Shown in pieces: positions 24,329 through 33,553 of a stretch of DNA of 64,000 nt (positions are counted from its first letter, which is position 1; every line of letters begins with the position of its first letter). The DNA is from an uncultured Oscillospiraceae bacterium (GTDB lineage Bacteria > Bacillota > Clostridia > Oscillospirales > Oscillospiraceae), in contig CAJUOA010000002.1 of assembly GCA_910587785.1 (NCBI GenBank), forward strand, positions 51,892 through 115,891, read 5' to 3'. The notes under the pieces are model-generated. The model made no database searches, was not told the DNA's origin, and saw nothing but the letters and a program-made list of their open reading frames with translations. The position numbers were made by a program, and so were the translations under genes.

Positions 24329-24369
24329 GCGGAATCGGGCGGATGGGAAAATTTTATGCGGTCCCGGCA

Positions 24370-24410
24370 AAAAAAAGGGGCCCAGGGACCGTCTGGGGAT
24401 GGTCCACGCA
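24370..24410 (-). terminator. Probable terminator of the GGDEF gene
   Basis: On the minus strand GGACC pairs with GGTCC around CCAGA-containing loop sequence and is followed by GGGCCCC and a run of eight T. The stem is imperfect. Confidence 0.45.
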
Positions 24411-24439
24411 CCGCGAGATGGCTGATTGGAGGCCCGCCG

Positions 24440-25366
24440 TCACACCGCGTCGAACTCCCACATCTGCTTCATCCGCTCCCCGGCCCAGACGACCTGGTTG
24501 CGGCCATGTTTCTTGGCGTCGTAGAGCATGGTATCGGCGATCTTGAGGTAGGAGGCGAAGGAGTCCTCGGCCCGGGGGACCACGGTGACGCCCCCGATGC
24601 TCACCGTCACATAGGGGGACACGGAGGGGTTGTGGGGGATGTGGAGGTCCTCCAGCGCCCGGCGGATCTTCTTCATATGGGCGAAGACCTTCTCCGCGCT
24701 CCCGCCCAGGATGAGGGAGACGAACTCCTCGCCGCCGTAGCGGGCCAAAAAGTCGGTGCTCCGCTGGAGGCGGGCGGCGGCGGTTTTGGCCACGGCGGCG
24801 ATGACCTTGTCCCCGGCGGGGTGGCCGAAGGTGTCGTTGTAGATCTTGAAGTTGTCGATGTCGAACATGCAGATGGAGAAGGGCACGTGGAGCCGCACGG
24901 CCTCGTTCCACTTCATGACGCTGTAGAGGTCATACCAGCGGCGGTTGGCGATGCCGGTGAGCTGGTCAGTCAGGGACTGGTGCTCCACCTGACGGCGGTA
25001 GTTGTAGAGTTTGATGTGGGTGTTGACCCGGGCCTTGACGATGAGGGGTTTAAAGGGCTTGCGGATGTAGTCCACCGCCCCCAAGACCAGGCCGTGCTGT
25101 TCGTCCTCCTCGTCGGAGAGGCTGGTGATGAGGATCACCGGCACGCTCTGGGTGATGACCTCCTCCTGGAGTTTTTTGAGCAGGGTAAAGCCGTCCATGC
25201 CCGGCATGACCACGTCCAGAAGGATGAGGGAGAAGCTCTCGCGGCTTGCGAGGCGCAGGCCGTCCTCTGCGGTCTGGGCCACGACCACGTCGTAATCGCC
25301 CTCCAGGATGGCCTTGAGCCGGGAGGCCTGTACGGTGCTGTCGTCCACGACCAGGATCTTTTCCAT
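24440..25366 (-). CDS. Response-regulator diguanylate cyclase (REC-GGDEF)
   Basis: A 308-residue two-domain protein. The receiver (residues 1-120) has the acidic pair VVDDS, phospho-acceptor Asp in LILLDVVMPGMDG, and KPF. The GGDEF domain has the intact active site ARYGGEEFVSLI and, five residues before it, RSTD, the RxxD inhibitory I-site, so product feedback is expected. It should make c-di-GMP when phosphorylated. The ATG at 25366 has TAAGGAG before it; a longer frame to 25414 lacks a ribosome site. No histidine kinase gene lies beside it, so the input kinase is elsewhere. Confidence 0.93.
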   Translation of the reverse strand: MEKILVVDDSTVQASRLKAILEGDYDVVVAQTAEDGLRLASRESFSLILLDVVMPGMDGFTLLKKLQEEVITQSVPVILITSLSDEEDEQHGLVLGAVDYIRKPFKPLIVKARVNTHIKLYNYRRQVEHQSLTDQLTGIANRRWYDLYSVMKWNEAVRLHVPFSICMFDIDNFKIYNDTFGHPAGDKVIAAVAKTAAARLQRSTDFLARYGGEEFVSLILGGSAEKVFAHMKKIRRALEDLHIPHNPSVSPYVTVSIGGVTVVPRAEDSFASYLKIADTMLYDAKKHGRNQVVWAGERMKQMWEFDAV

Positions 25367-25509
25367 AACCACACTCCTTATCTCCCCGGGGCCCCGCCCC
25401 GGCGGATCGTTCATTCAAAGGGGGATTATATACCAATTTTCGGCTTTTCGCAATCCTTTTTTTCGGAAACGGTGGAACATTGCCCAACATGACCGCCGCG
25501 AAACGGTCT

Positions 25510-25532
25510 GCGCCCCTACGAATAGTGCCGTC
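25510..25532. repeat. Partial intergenic repeat, copy 5
   Basis: Only the right arm TGCGCCCCTACG of the intergenic family is recognisable, between the GGDEF gene and the RelE-like gene. Confidence 0.35.
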
Positions 25533-25558
25533 CTCCGGTCCTCCTCACGAAATGCCCC

Positions 25559-25601
25559 TTGACAAATCCTCCCAAGTAAAAGATAATAGGTAGTATTACC
25601 A
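25559..25601 (+). promoter_or_regulatory. Strong sigma-A promoter with short palindrome before the RelE-like segment
   Basis: Consensus TTGACA (25559-25564), 17-bp spacer, GATAAT (25582-25587), then GGTAGTATTACC (25589-25600), an inverted repeat GGTA-N4-TACC that overlaps the start region of transcription and could bind a repressor. GAAAGGAG precedes the ATG at 25622. Confidence 0.75.
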
Positions 25602-25621
25602 GACAGAAAGGAGCGGGAGAC

Positions 25622-25891
25622 ATGCGCTACACCGTGGAGTACACGCCCCGGGCGGTGGAGGACCTGAAAAAGCTCACCCCCCAGGCGGCAAACCTCGTCT
25701 ACAGCTGGACGGAGAAGAACCTGGTGGACTGCCAGGACCCCCGGGCCCTGGGCTCGGGACGGAAAAGAGGGGGCCGGTGGCGCTACCGGATCGGGGCCTA
25801 CCGGCTGGTGTGCGAGATCGAGGAGGCGCGGATCGTCGTCCTCGCCGTCACCAGCGGGGTGGAGGACCCCTCCGGGACCTATGACCGCCGG
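25622..25891 (+). CDS. RelE/ParE-type toxin-like segment, open into the downstream permease
   Basis: The first 80-90 residues have the RelE/ParE toxin pattern: TVEYTPRAVEDLKKLTPQAANLVYSWTEKNL, then DPRALGSGRKRGGRWRYRIGAYRLVCEIEEARIVVLAVTSG. These toxins cleave ribosome-bound mRNA or poison gyrase. The expected ending (GHRKDIYRR-like) is altered to VEDPSGTYDRR and no stop codon follows; the same frame runs straight into the N-terminus of an FtsX-type permease. No antitoxin gene is visible on either side. It may therefore be an inactive remnant, a solitary toxin, or half of an accidental fusion. Confidence 0.65.
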
Positions 25892-25918
25892 GGCCGGGCC
25901 AAGCGCCGGGCGCCCAGC

Positions 25919-28900
25919 GTGTTCCTCAAGTCCACCGCCCGCCAGACGGTGAAGGCGGCGGCACTTCTCATCGTGACGGCCCTTTTGACCTTCGCCTTCG
26001 TCTCCCGGGGGGGCGGAGTGGCTGCTCCTGACCCAGGAGGCGGAGCGGCTGGAGGGCTTCTACCGGGCCACCGGCGGCGTCCAGGAGCTCAAGGGCCCCC
26101 GGGGGTCTCTTGGGGAGCGGCCCCGGGGCAAGGACGCCTCCGACGTCATCGCCTACCTGGAGGAGAGCCCCTATGTGGAGCGGGTGGACGTGCGGCGAAG
26201 CCTCTCCGCCGTCACGCCGGAAGAGCCCGGCTACTCCACCACATACCAGAATGCCAACTACTACTCCGAGGACGTGCTCTTCTACGGGACCCTGCAAGGC
26301 GCGGTCAAACTTGAGAGCGCCGACGGCCACCTGGAGGGGGACTACCGCTTCACCTTCCTGGTGGACGAGGTGGTCGTGGGCCTGGAGCGCATGATCCAGG
26401 AGGGGGAGCTGGTGGACCTCGTCAACCCCCGGGACTACACCTACTGGACCGGCGGCTTCTGGAGAGACGGCGCGGAGGTGTTCCAGGAGGCGTACATAGA
26501 CATGGCGGACGTGGCGGCGGAGCTGGAGGCCGGAGGGCGCTATCTCCTCCGGGGATCCCTGGACGAGGAGAAGCCCGGCGTCGTCCGGGGCGGCACCGCC
26601 ACGGACCCCGACGGCTCCCAGCGGAAGGTGACGCCCTCCCTCTGGTTCAAGCCCCTGGTGGAGGACGGTCCCTGGTACCTCTCCGTGCCGGAGGGGGAGG
26701 CGGACTTCTCCGACCCCCGCGTCGCCGGGCTTCTGGAGGAGATGAAGATCTACGACGACAACCAGCACGCCCAGCGCGTCTGGGCCTGCGGGGACCTGAG
26801 CGCCATGGTCACCACCGCCGACTGGACGGACGCCCAGGTCAGCCTCACGAAGGGCCGGTGGCTGACGGCGGAGGACACCGAGCTCAAGCGCCCGGTCTGC
26901 GTGGTCTGCGACTTCGGCAACCCGGACGCCATCCAGCTGGGGGAGACTATCACCATGAAGCTCCGGGACATCACCCCGCCCGCCGTCTACTCCGGCCCGA
27001 AGGTGGGGGACGACCTGTATTGGCTTGCCTACCAGTATGGCTATCTCTGCCAGGAGGAGGACTTCACCCGGCTGGACGAGATCGAGGCAACCAGCGTCAC
27101 CATCGACTTTGAGGTGGTGGGCACCTACTCCTACGCCGGGAACTGGACCACGGAGTGCATCGGAAAGACCTTCATCCCTGCCTCCCTGGTGCCGGAGAAC
27201 TTCACCCACACCCTGGAGGTCCCGGAGCCCCGGGAGGTGGCCTTCACCCTCACCGGGCCCGAGGTCCAGGAGGCGTTTCTCGCCGAGAGCGCGGAGGACC
27301 TTTTTGCCATGGGGTACCGGGCCGTGATGCCGGAGAGCGGCTGGTCCAACTTCGTGGAGGCCACAGGGCCCATCCTCCGCTCGTCGCTGTACAATGCGCT
27401 GGTCTTCGCGGCGGTGCTGACGGCGGGCCTCGCCATTGTCACCGTTGTTTACTTCTACATGCGCCGGAAGGAGCTCCCCATCGCCCGGGCCATGGGTCTC
27501 CCGGCGAAGACCTGCGTCCGGCAGAGCCTGACGCCCATCCTGCTCCTGGTGGGCGCGCCGGGGATCGCGCTGGGGGCCCTCTTCGGCTGGTGGTGGACGG
27601 CGCAAAACGCCGGGGACACCCTATCCGCGTTGGCCGAGTTCGGCACCATCGACCCCGCCTTCCTGCCCGGGGAGTGCTTAGCCGCAATGGCGGGCATCGC
27701 GTTCGCGCTCCTTGCGGGCATGACCCTGCTGGGGGCGGTGGTGATGGTCCGGCGTCCGGTGCTGGAACTGCTCCAGGGCGCGGCGCGGGCCGCTGTCAAG
27801 GAGGTCGCCGCAGGGACGGCGGAGCCCTCCCCCTTCGTGCCCTCCGAGGCCCGGGCGGCGGCGGTCACCACCCTCCGCGCCGGGCAGGTGCGGAAGGACA
27901 AGCCGGGCCTCCGGGCGGGGCTGACATTCCGCTTCGTCCGGAGGCAGGCGGCGCGGGCGCGGCTCAAGACGGCGCTGACTATCCTCCTTGCGGCGGGGTT
28001 CACGGTGGGCCTTGCGGCCATCCAGCTCGCCATTGTTGGAAGTCAGGAGCGGATCAACTGGCTCTACGAGCACACCCCCGTGGAGGCGGAACTGATGCCT
28101 GTTGGTGGGTCCTGGGTGGCGTCCATCCGCCGGGACACGGTCCAGGCGCTGATGGATTCCGGATACATCACCGACTATCACTTTGAGGCGAGCGTCACCG
28201 TGGGGAGCGGCTATGCGCCCTATGACGCCTCCCAGGAGACGGGCCCCGCCCACCTGGGCCGCGGGGAGAGCCGCGGTCAGGGCCTCCTGGGCTTTGAGAG
28301 TGAGCGGGCCTTCCTCTCCTCCGTGGGGAGCGGGGCCGGGGTAACCATCACCTACCACGAGGGCTGGAACGGGTCCCTCTTTGCCCGGGAGTGGACCGGG
28401 GACTATGACCCGGCGGACAGCGATACCCTCTTCCCCGTGGTGGTGCCCAAGGCAGTCTACGACGAACTGGAGCTGGAGCCGGGGGCGAAGCTCCAGGTCT
28501 TTGCCCGGTCCCGGAGGCCCTTCGAGGTAGCGGGGTACTACGAGGGCTTCACCGGCGGCAGCTGCCCGGACCCCCTGCTCCTGCCTCTGAGCGCCTGCCG
28601 GACCCTTTGCAGCGGACGGATCACCTACTCCAAGGCCCATGTGACCCTGGACCCGTCTCTGAACCGTCAGCTGGACCAGTTCGAGGCTGCGCTGACGGAG
28701 ATCGCGGACCGTCAGCACACCAACAAGCTCCAGCCGGTGATCTGGGACGAGGAGCTCCGGCAGGCGGTGGCCCCTCTGGAGGGGAGCATCCAGCTCATGC
28801 GGGCGCTGTATCCGGTGACGCTGGTGCTGAGCCTCCTCTGTGCGGCGGGGGTTGCGGCGCTGTTCATCATGACCAGCGCCAAGGAGGCGGCAATCCTCCG

Positions 28901-29162
28901 GGTGCAGGGCACGACGAAGCTTCGCACCCAGGTGATCCTGGGCCTCCAGCAGGCGGTGGCCTGCTCTGTGGGCTTGGCCGCAGGGCTGACGGGCGTCTTG
29001 CTCTACGTGGGCAGCGCCCGGCCAACCATGCTGGGCGGCGTCGCGGCCAGCTCCGGCCTCTGCGCCCTGGGGTACCTCGCCGCCGCCGTGATCGGCTCCG
29101 TCTCCAGTGCCTCCGTGGTCACGGGGCGGCATCCTTTGGAGATGTTACAGGTGAAGGAATAA
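25919..29162 (+). pseudogene. Large ABC permease of FtsX/MacB type, frameshifted in a G7 run
   Basis: About 1,080 codons. The N-terminus (VFLKSTARQTVKAAALLIVTALLTFAFVSR) is in the frame of the RelE-like segment, then the frame breaks at GGGGGGG (25997-26013 region); removing one G restores GAEWLLLTQEAERLEGFYRATGG and continuity into the long downstream frame that ends at 29162. Two FtsX cores are present: LYNALVFAAVLTAGLAIVTVVYFYMRRKE near codon 480 and LMRALYPVTLVLSLLCAAGVAALF near codon 960, with large extracytoplasmic domains. No partner ATPase is adjacent. The cause could be a real inactivating slip, phase variation, programmed frameshift or a sequencing error. A GTG at 25919 is a possible start without a good ribosome site. 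Confidence 0.75.
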
Positions 29163-29166
29163 AAGG

Positions 29167-29201
29167 AAGGCTGACGGGCCCCGCGGGCCCGTCAGCCTTT
29201 T
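29167..29201 (+). terminator. Intrinsic terminator after the permease gene
   Basis: AAGGCTGACGGGCC / GGCCCGTCAGCCTT with a short GC loop followed by TTTTG, directly after the stop codon. Confidence 0.85.
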
Positions 29202-29220
29202 GAATTTACAAAGGAGTGTT

Positions 29221-29300
29221 GGGCTTCGCCCAAACCCACCAGGGCTTCGCCCTGGACCCACGGCCTTTGAAAAGGCCGGCGAAACTTTTATGTCGCGCTA
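29221..29300. repeat. Multi-hairpin intergenic element
   Basis: Successive hairpins: GGGCttcGCCC (29221-29231), CCAGGGCttcGCCCTGG (29239-29255), CGGCCTTTgaAAAGGCCG (29261-29278), then GCGCtacGCGC. This chain style recurs at 46282-46355 and 63905-63993, and I recall similar chains in other Oscillospiraceae genomes. It forms the 3' border of acsB. Confidence 0.55.
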
Positions 29301-29324
29301 CGCGCCAAAACCTGGAAGTGCGCC

Positions 29325-31454
29325 TTACATCAACGGCTCCAGATTCAGCACCGGGTGATTCTTCTCGGTGAGGAAATTGAGGAGCTCCTCGGCGTCGCTG
29401 GTGACGGTCTCATCGGCCACCATGTCGCAGAAGTTGTCGATGCCCAGCGTCTCCTTGGCGGTGGCGTTGAGGCGGGCGGAGACATCGTCCTTGAGCTCCT
29501 TGGGCATCCAGACGATGCGGGCCACGCCGCCCTCGGCGCTTGCGAACTTCTTGGATGCGATGAAGTGGCGTCCATGGCCCATGAAGCCCGGGGTCTGCAC
29601 GCCGCCGCCGGTCATGGAGGCAAGCTCGCCGAAGGTCATGCCCGTGGGGGTCATTCCGGCGAACTCGCGGTTGACGATCACGAGGCCGTTGCTCATGGGC
29701 TCGATGCCGCAGATGCACTCGAAGCAGCCGCAGCTGGTCATGGGGTCCTGCATGATGGAGTAGAGGCTCACATGCTCCACCGCGCCCTGGGTGGCGGCGT
29801 GGACCATGCGGTCAACGTCGGGGTAGTAGCCCATGACGGCGTCGGTGCACCCCTCCTTGCTGATGGGCTGGGAGGGACCGGCGTCGTTGAGCTCCTTGGT
29901 AGCCTTGGCGTCCAGCCAGCTGACCGCGCCGCAGAGGCCCAGCCGCTCCGGCGTGACCACACAGCAGTGGCTGGGGGCGAAGGATTGGCACAGGGTGCAG
30001 GTGTAGAACCGGTCCACGCTCTCGTCGGTCATGGAGCTCAGGCGGTCGTCCCGGGCGTTGTAAGCGGGCATGGCCTCCTCCTTGAGGATGCGGGCGGCCT
30101 TCTCCGGGTCGGTGACCAGGGTCACCTGGCACTTGTCCACCACCGCGTCGAACTCGTCCATGATCATGTTATAGAGCACCTCGCCGAAGTGCTTCATGCG
30201 CAGGCCCTTGTCGTAGGCGTCGTGGGAGATGCGGATGCGGAACTGGTTGCGCTGTCCGGTGTGCATGACGCCCTCCATGTAGTTGAACCAGGCGTGGATC
30301 TTGCGCTCGATGACGGACTCGAAGTCCTTCTGCATCTTGGGCCCGGCGACCTCGATGTAGGTGGCGAGGGCGTATTCGACTTCGCCGCTGTCGATGTCCG
30401 GGCCGTCGATGACGATCTTGTGGTCCTCCACGGCGTCCATGTCCCGCATGGTGACCAGCTCGCAGGTGGTGTTCTTGTTGGACCAGAACTCCACCTTCAT
30501 GTCGGCCTTGCGGATGATCTCACCCTCGAAAGCGGCGGCGAAGGCCACGGGGATGGGGAGCTCCTTGACCTTGATGCGGATATTGCGCAGGGCGAGGGAG
30601 CGCTTCACGGTCTCCGCGTGGTCCAGGACGGCCTCCAGGGCGCCGGGGACCTGGAGATCGCCGATGTCCTGGTCCACGACCACGGGGAAGCCCAGGGCGA
30701 TGGCCCCCGCTCCGGCAGAGACCGTCACGGCGTCCAGCGGGCCGAAGGTGTTGACGAAGGCGGGGACCCGCTCCTTGGTGTAGGCCAGCAGACCTGCCAG
30801 ATCGCCGGGCTGGACGTTGCCGAAGATGAGGGCGGCGCGGATGGCCACGGTGACCACATGGATGACGCTGGTGACGTCGTGGCCCAGGGGCACCACCCGG
30901 AGCTCCAGGCCCATCTTCACGCCCTGCTCCAGGGCCTGCTCGATGCAGCCGCCGATCATGAAGGTGAGGATGCCCTTGGACTGGTAGTCCTTGACCACTT
31001 TCGCCACGGCGGCGGGGTCATCCGCCTTGCCCAGGACCACGGCCACGCCGGGGATGTCGCCCGTGACCAGGGGCACGCCCAGGGAGCGGATGATGGGGTC
31101 GGGGACGAAGCCGATGCCGGAGTCGGCCTCGTAGGGGTTGGCATTGTCCACGTACTTGAGGCCCTCGATGATCTCCGCGCCCACGGCGGTGGCGAGGCCG
31201 GCGTTGAGGGCCGCGCCGATGTCATCGGCGTTGGTGATGAGGCTCTTGAGGACGCCCACGCAGGCGGGCAGGTCGCCCAGGGTCTTGACCTTCACGCCTG
31301 TGGCGGCGTAGATGGCGGGGAAGAAGTAGGCGGTGTCGGGGAAGGCGGCAGGGGTTTCGGCCCCGTGCTTGGCGATGGCGTCGTTTACCGCGCCCTCTGT
31401 CAGTCCAGCGACGGCGTTGGAACCGGCATAGATCAGATCAGTCAATGCGCTCAT
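29325..31454 (-). CDS. acsB: Acetyl-CoA synthase (CODH/ACS alpha/beta-type subunit)
   Basis: A 709-residue acetyl-CoA synthase, which joins a methyl group, CO and CoA in the Wood-Ljungdahl pathway. All A-cluster ligands are present with the spacing of the Moorella enzyme: Cys486, Cys489, Cys498 and Cys508 for the Fe4S4 cubane (TCTLC...HCC...GLCG), and Cys575-Gly576-Cys577 (SCGCFE) for the distal nickel. The N-terminal CODH-contact domain (MSALTDLIYAGSNAVAG) and the middle Rossmann domain are intact. The ATG at 31454 has CAGGAGG before it. No acsA, acsC, acsD, acsE, cooC or formate/THF genes are nearby, so it is a solitary gene in this window. Confidence 0.95.
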   Translation of the reverse strand: MSALTDLIYAGSNAVAGLTEGAVNDAIAKHGAETPAAFPDTAYFFPAIYAATGVKVKTLGDLPACVGVLKSLITNADDIGAALNAGLATAVGAEIIEGLKYVDNANPYEADSGIGFVPDPIIRSLGVPLVTGDIPGVAVVLGKADDPAAVAKVVKDYQSKGILTFMIGGCIEQALEQGVKMGLELRVVPLGHDVTSVIHVVTVAIRAALIFGNVQPGDLAGLLAYTKERVPAFVNTFGPLDAVTVSAGAGAIALGFPVVVDQDIGDLQVPGALEAVLDHAETVKRSLALRNIRIKVKELPIPVAFAAAFEGEIIRKADMKVEFWSNKNTTCELVTMRDMDAVEDHKIVIDGPDIDSGEVEYALATYIEVAGPKMQKDFESVIERKIHAWFNYMEGVMHTGQRNQFRIRISHDAYDKGLRMKHFGEVLYNMIMDEFDAVVDKCQVTLVTDPEKAARILKEEAMPAYNARDDRLSSMTDESVDRFYTCTLCQSFAPSHCCVVTPERLGLCGAVSWLDAKATKELNDAGPSQPISKEGCTDAVMGYYPDVDRMVHAATQGAVEHVSLYSIMQDPMTSCGCFECICGIEPMSNGLVIVNREFAGMTPTGMTFGELASMTGGGVQTPGFMGHGRHFIASKKFASAEGGVARIVWMPKELKDDVSARLNATAKETLGIDNFCDMVADETVTSDAEELLNFLTEKNHPVLNLEPLM

Positions 31455-31552
31455 AGAAATACAGCCTCCTGTTGATTGGGATTCATTTATTATACCAAAA
31501 TTTTCCCCGGCTGTACAGGGGGCATTGGATATTTTTTTAGACCCGGCGGCGG

Positions 31553-32557
31553 TCACCGGTGCCTGCGCGGCGCGGCGGTCAGGACGTACAGCAGAAACCA
31601 GGCGGCGGCGTGGACCGTCAGGATTCCGGCGTCTTTTGCCGCCGTACCCATGTTCCCAGCAGACAGGGCCATAATGCCGTCAAAGGCGGGCTGGGATGGA
31701 ACGATGTTGCAGACCACCGCCAGCGGCCCGCTGACCCCAATCAAAGCGCATAAAACGGGCACCGCGATAAATACCAGCATGATGATCTTGATATAGACCA
31801 CACCGATCATCAGGCCCTCGGAGAGCTTGCCGGTAAACAGTCCGATCAGCGCCGCCACAAAGGACGACAGAAGAATCAGGGCCAGCATTAGTCCCCAATG
31901 GTTCCAGGACAGTTGAAAGCAAATACACGCCGTTATGATAGACGAAAGACTTCCAAAGAGAAATCCCACTACAACTTTCTGTAAAATGTACTGGCAGGGC
32001 GTCATGGGCAGTATCTCGTTGACAAACGCCACGCCGTCCTCTTTTTCGGAAATGATGTTCATGGCGTTGAACGTACAGCCCATAAACATAGCCACGATCA
32101 GCACGGCGGGGATGAAAATGTATTGAAAACTTTCCAGAATGTCAGGGCGTTCCAGCGTCAAAACCTTCACCAGCTCCGCTTCTGCCCGCTGTTCATAGAG
32201 AGCCGGGAGTGTAGCCGCCGCCTGCTGGAAAATATCCAGCTCGTCCCCGCTGATTGCAGTTTTGATGCTGTCCCCGTTTGCGTTCACGCCAATGACATTG
32301 GTAGACGGTTCTTTGATGGCGGCGGTCAGTTCTTCCGGCGTTTGGTAGGCCATCACCGGGCCGTACCGCTCCAACCATGTGACTGTCTGCGGGGAGAGGT
32401 CGTTTTCCAGTACGCCGAAGTGCAGTTCCCCCAAGGTGGACAGATCAATGGAACCCATGAAATTCAATGCCACGGCGACCAGGATGGGCAGCAGGAACGT
32501 CATCAGGCAGAATTTATCTCGCGAAACACTTTTCAGCTGATATTTTAAGCCTCTCAC
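31553..32557 (-). CDS. ABC-2-type transporter permease, second
   Basis: A 334-residue permease with a first TM helix (KFCLMTFLLPILVAVALNFMG), an extracytoplasmic domain of about 130 residues, then five helices including FIPAVLIVAMFMGCTFNAMNIISEKEDGVAFVNEILPMTPCQYILQK, the ABC-2 landmark. The start is GTG at 32557 (GVRGLKYQ-type, AGGAGGGG upstream). It lies 3 bp from the first permease and probably forms a heterodimer with it. Its TTT/AAA-rich codons make it less GC-rich than neighbours outside 31.5-36.4 kb. Confidence 0.85.
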   Translation of the reverse strand: MRGLKYQLKSVSRDKFCLMTFLLPILVAVALNFMGSIDLSTLGELHFGVLENDLSPQTVTWLERYGPVMAYQTPEELTAAIKEPSTNVIGVNANGDSIKTAISGDELDIFQQAAATLPALYEQRAEAELVKVLTLERPDILESFQYIFIPAVLIVAMFMGCTFNAMNIISEKEDGVAFVNEILPMTPCQYILQKVVVGFLFGSLSSIITACICFQLSWNHWGLMLALILLSSFVAALIGLFTGKLSEGLMIGVVYIKIIMLVFIAVPVLCALIGVSGPLAVVCNIVPSQPAFDGIMALSAGNMGTAAKDAGILTVHAAAWFLLYVLTAAPRRHR

Positions 32558-32560
32558 GCC

Positions 32561-33553
32561 TCACCCCTCCTTTCCAATCTCCCGGTGAAATGCAAGCCGT
32601 ACCACCAAGAACAGCAGCAGGATCGCACCCACAGTGCCGGCATAGTAGACCGACGAGATTGCCGTTCCGAAATAGGCGTTTTTCAGGCCCATATAGACAT
32701 GATAGAACGGATGATAGCCGATCCAGTCAAATTTGATTGATGTATTGGCGGATAAAAATACGGGGGTCGCGGCAAAAATGGCAATCACCAGATAGGCCAG
32801 CGTAAATTGCCGAAAATCTTTCAGCAGCAGGGCGCAAAGCAGCCCCACCAAGGCCATCATCAGCGACAGGATGGCTGTCTGGAGCAGGATAGCGGGCAGT
32901 ACCGCCGCCCCGTCGGCAAGCCCTACGTTCAGCAGGGTAAGCAGCACCGCAAAGGCCAGATCAGAGAGCAGGAACACCGCCAGCTTGGACAGGAGGAACA
33001 AGTCTTTTCGCGCTGGGAGAATGGCGTGGACACGAATGACCCCCATGCCCTTTTCCTTGAACAGCACAGCGGCAATCCCCAAAAATCCCACAGCGGCCAG
33101 CTCAAAAAACAGCAGTTCACAGGTGATCTCTTTCCTCGCCTTTTGTTCCGGCGTGTTGGTACCAAGCACCTCCGGGGCAGGGCTGGCCGAGGGTTCCAGC
33201 AGGGACAGGGCATAGTCGGCCCGGTGGCGGTCAACGTGTTCCGCTCCCTTATAGAGTACCACCCGCACCTCCCCGGTGCTGGAATCCAGCCCCACGCCGT
33301 TGGCGTCGGAGAGCAGGGCGGTGTCCATATCCTCCATAGAGGAAACAATCTGCACCAGGGGCGATTTTTCTGTCTGTATCCCCGCCGGGTCGTACAGATA
33401 TACATTGTAAGGCTCCATCTGCATGAAGCGGATATAGCCCAGGTTCACATAGGCCGTATAGAGGATAAGAAACCCTATTGCCATCAAGAAAAATTTCCCT
33501 GATACCAGCATCCGGCAATCTTTTTTGAACAGGGCGCAAAATCCCTTTCCCAT
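32561..33553 (-). CDS. ABC-2-type transporter permease, first
   Basis: A 330-residue permease similar in plan to the next gene: TM helix near residue 20, an extracytoplasmic domain (PYNVYLYDPAGIQTEKSPLVQIVSSMEDMDTALL...) to about residue 150, then KEITCELLFFELAAVGFLGIAAVLFKEKGMGVIRVHAILPARKDLF and four more helices. It overlaps the ATPase stop by 1 bp. Two related permeases plus one ATPase resemble the layout of antimicrobial-peptide immunity transporters (LanFEG-like), though these proteins are larger. Confidence 0.85.
   Translation of the reverse strand: MGKGFCALFKKDCRMLVSGKFFLMAIGFLILYTAYVNLGYIRFMQMEPYNVYLYDPAGIQTEKSPLVQIVSSMEDMDTALLSDANGVGLDSSTGEVRVVLYKGAEHVDRHRADYALSLLEPSASPAPEVLGTNTPEQKARKEITCELLFFELAAVGFLGIAAVLFKEKGMGVIRVHAILPARKDLFLLSKLAVFLLSDLAFAVLLTLLNVGLADGAAVLPAILLQTAILSLMMALVGLLCALLLKDFRQFTLAYLVIAIFAATPVFLSANTSIKFDWIGYHPFYHVYMGLKNAYFGTAISSVYYAGTVGAILLLFLVVRLAFHREIGKEG

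Noticed and set aside
29221..29300. Serial hairpins considered as a CRISPR array
   Set aside because: The units differ from each other and there are no equal-length direct repeats with spacers, nor any cas gene.
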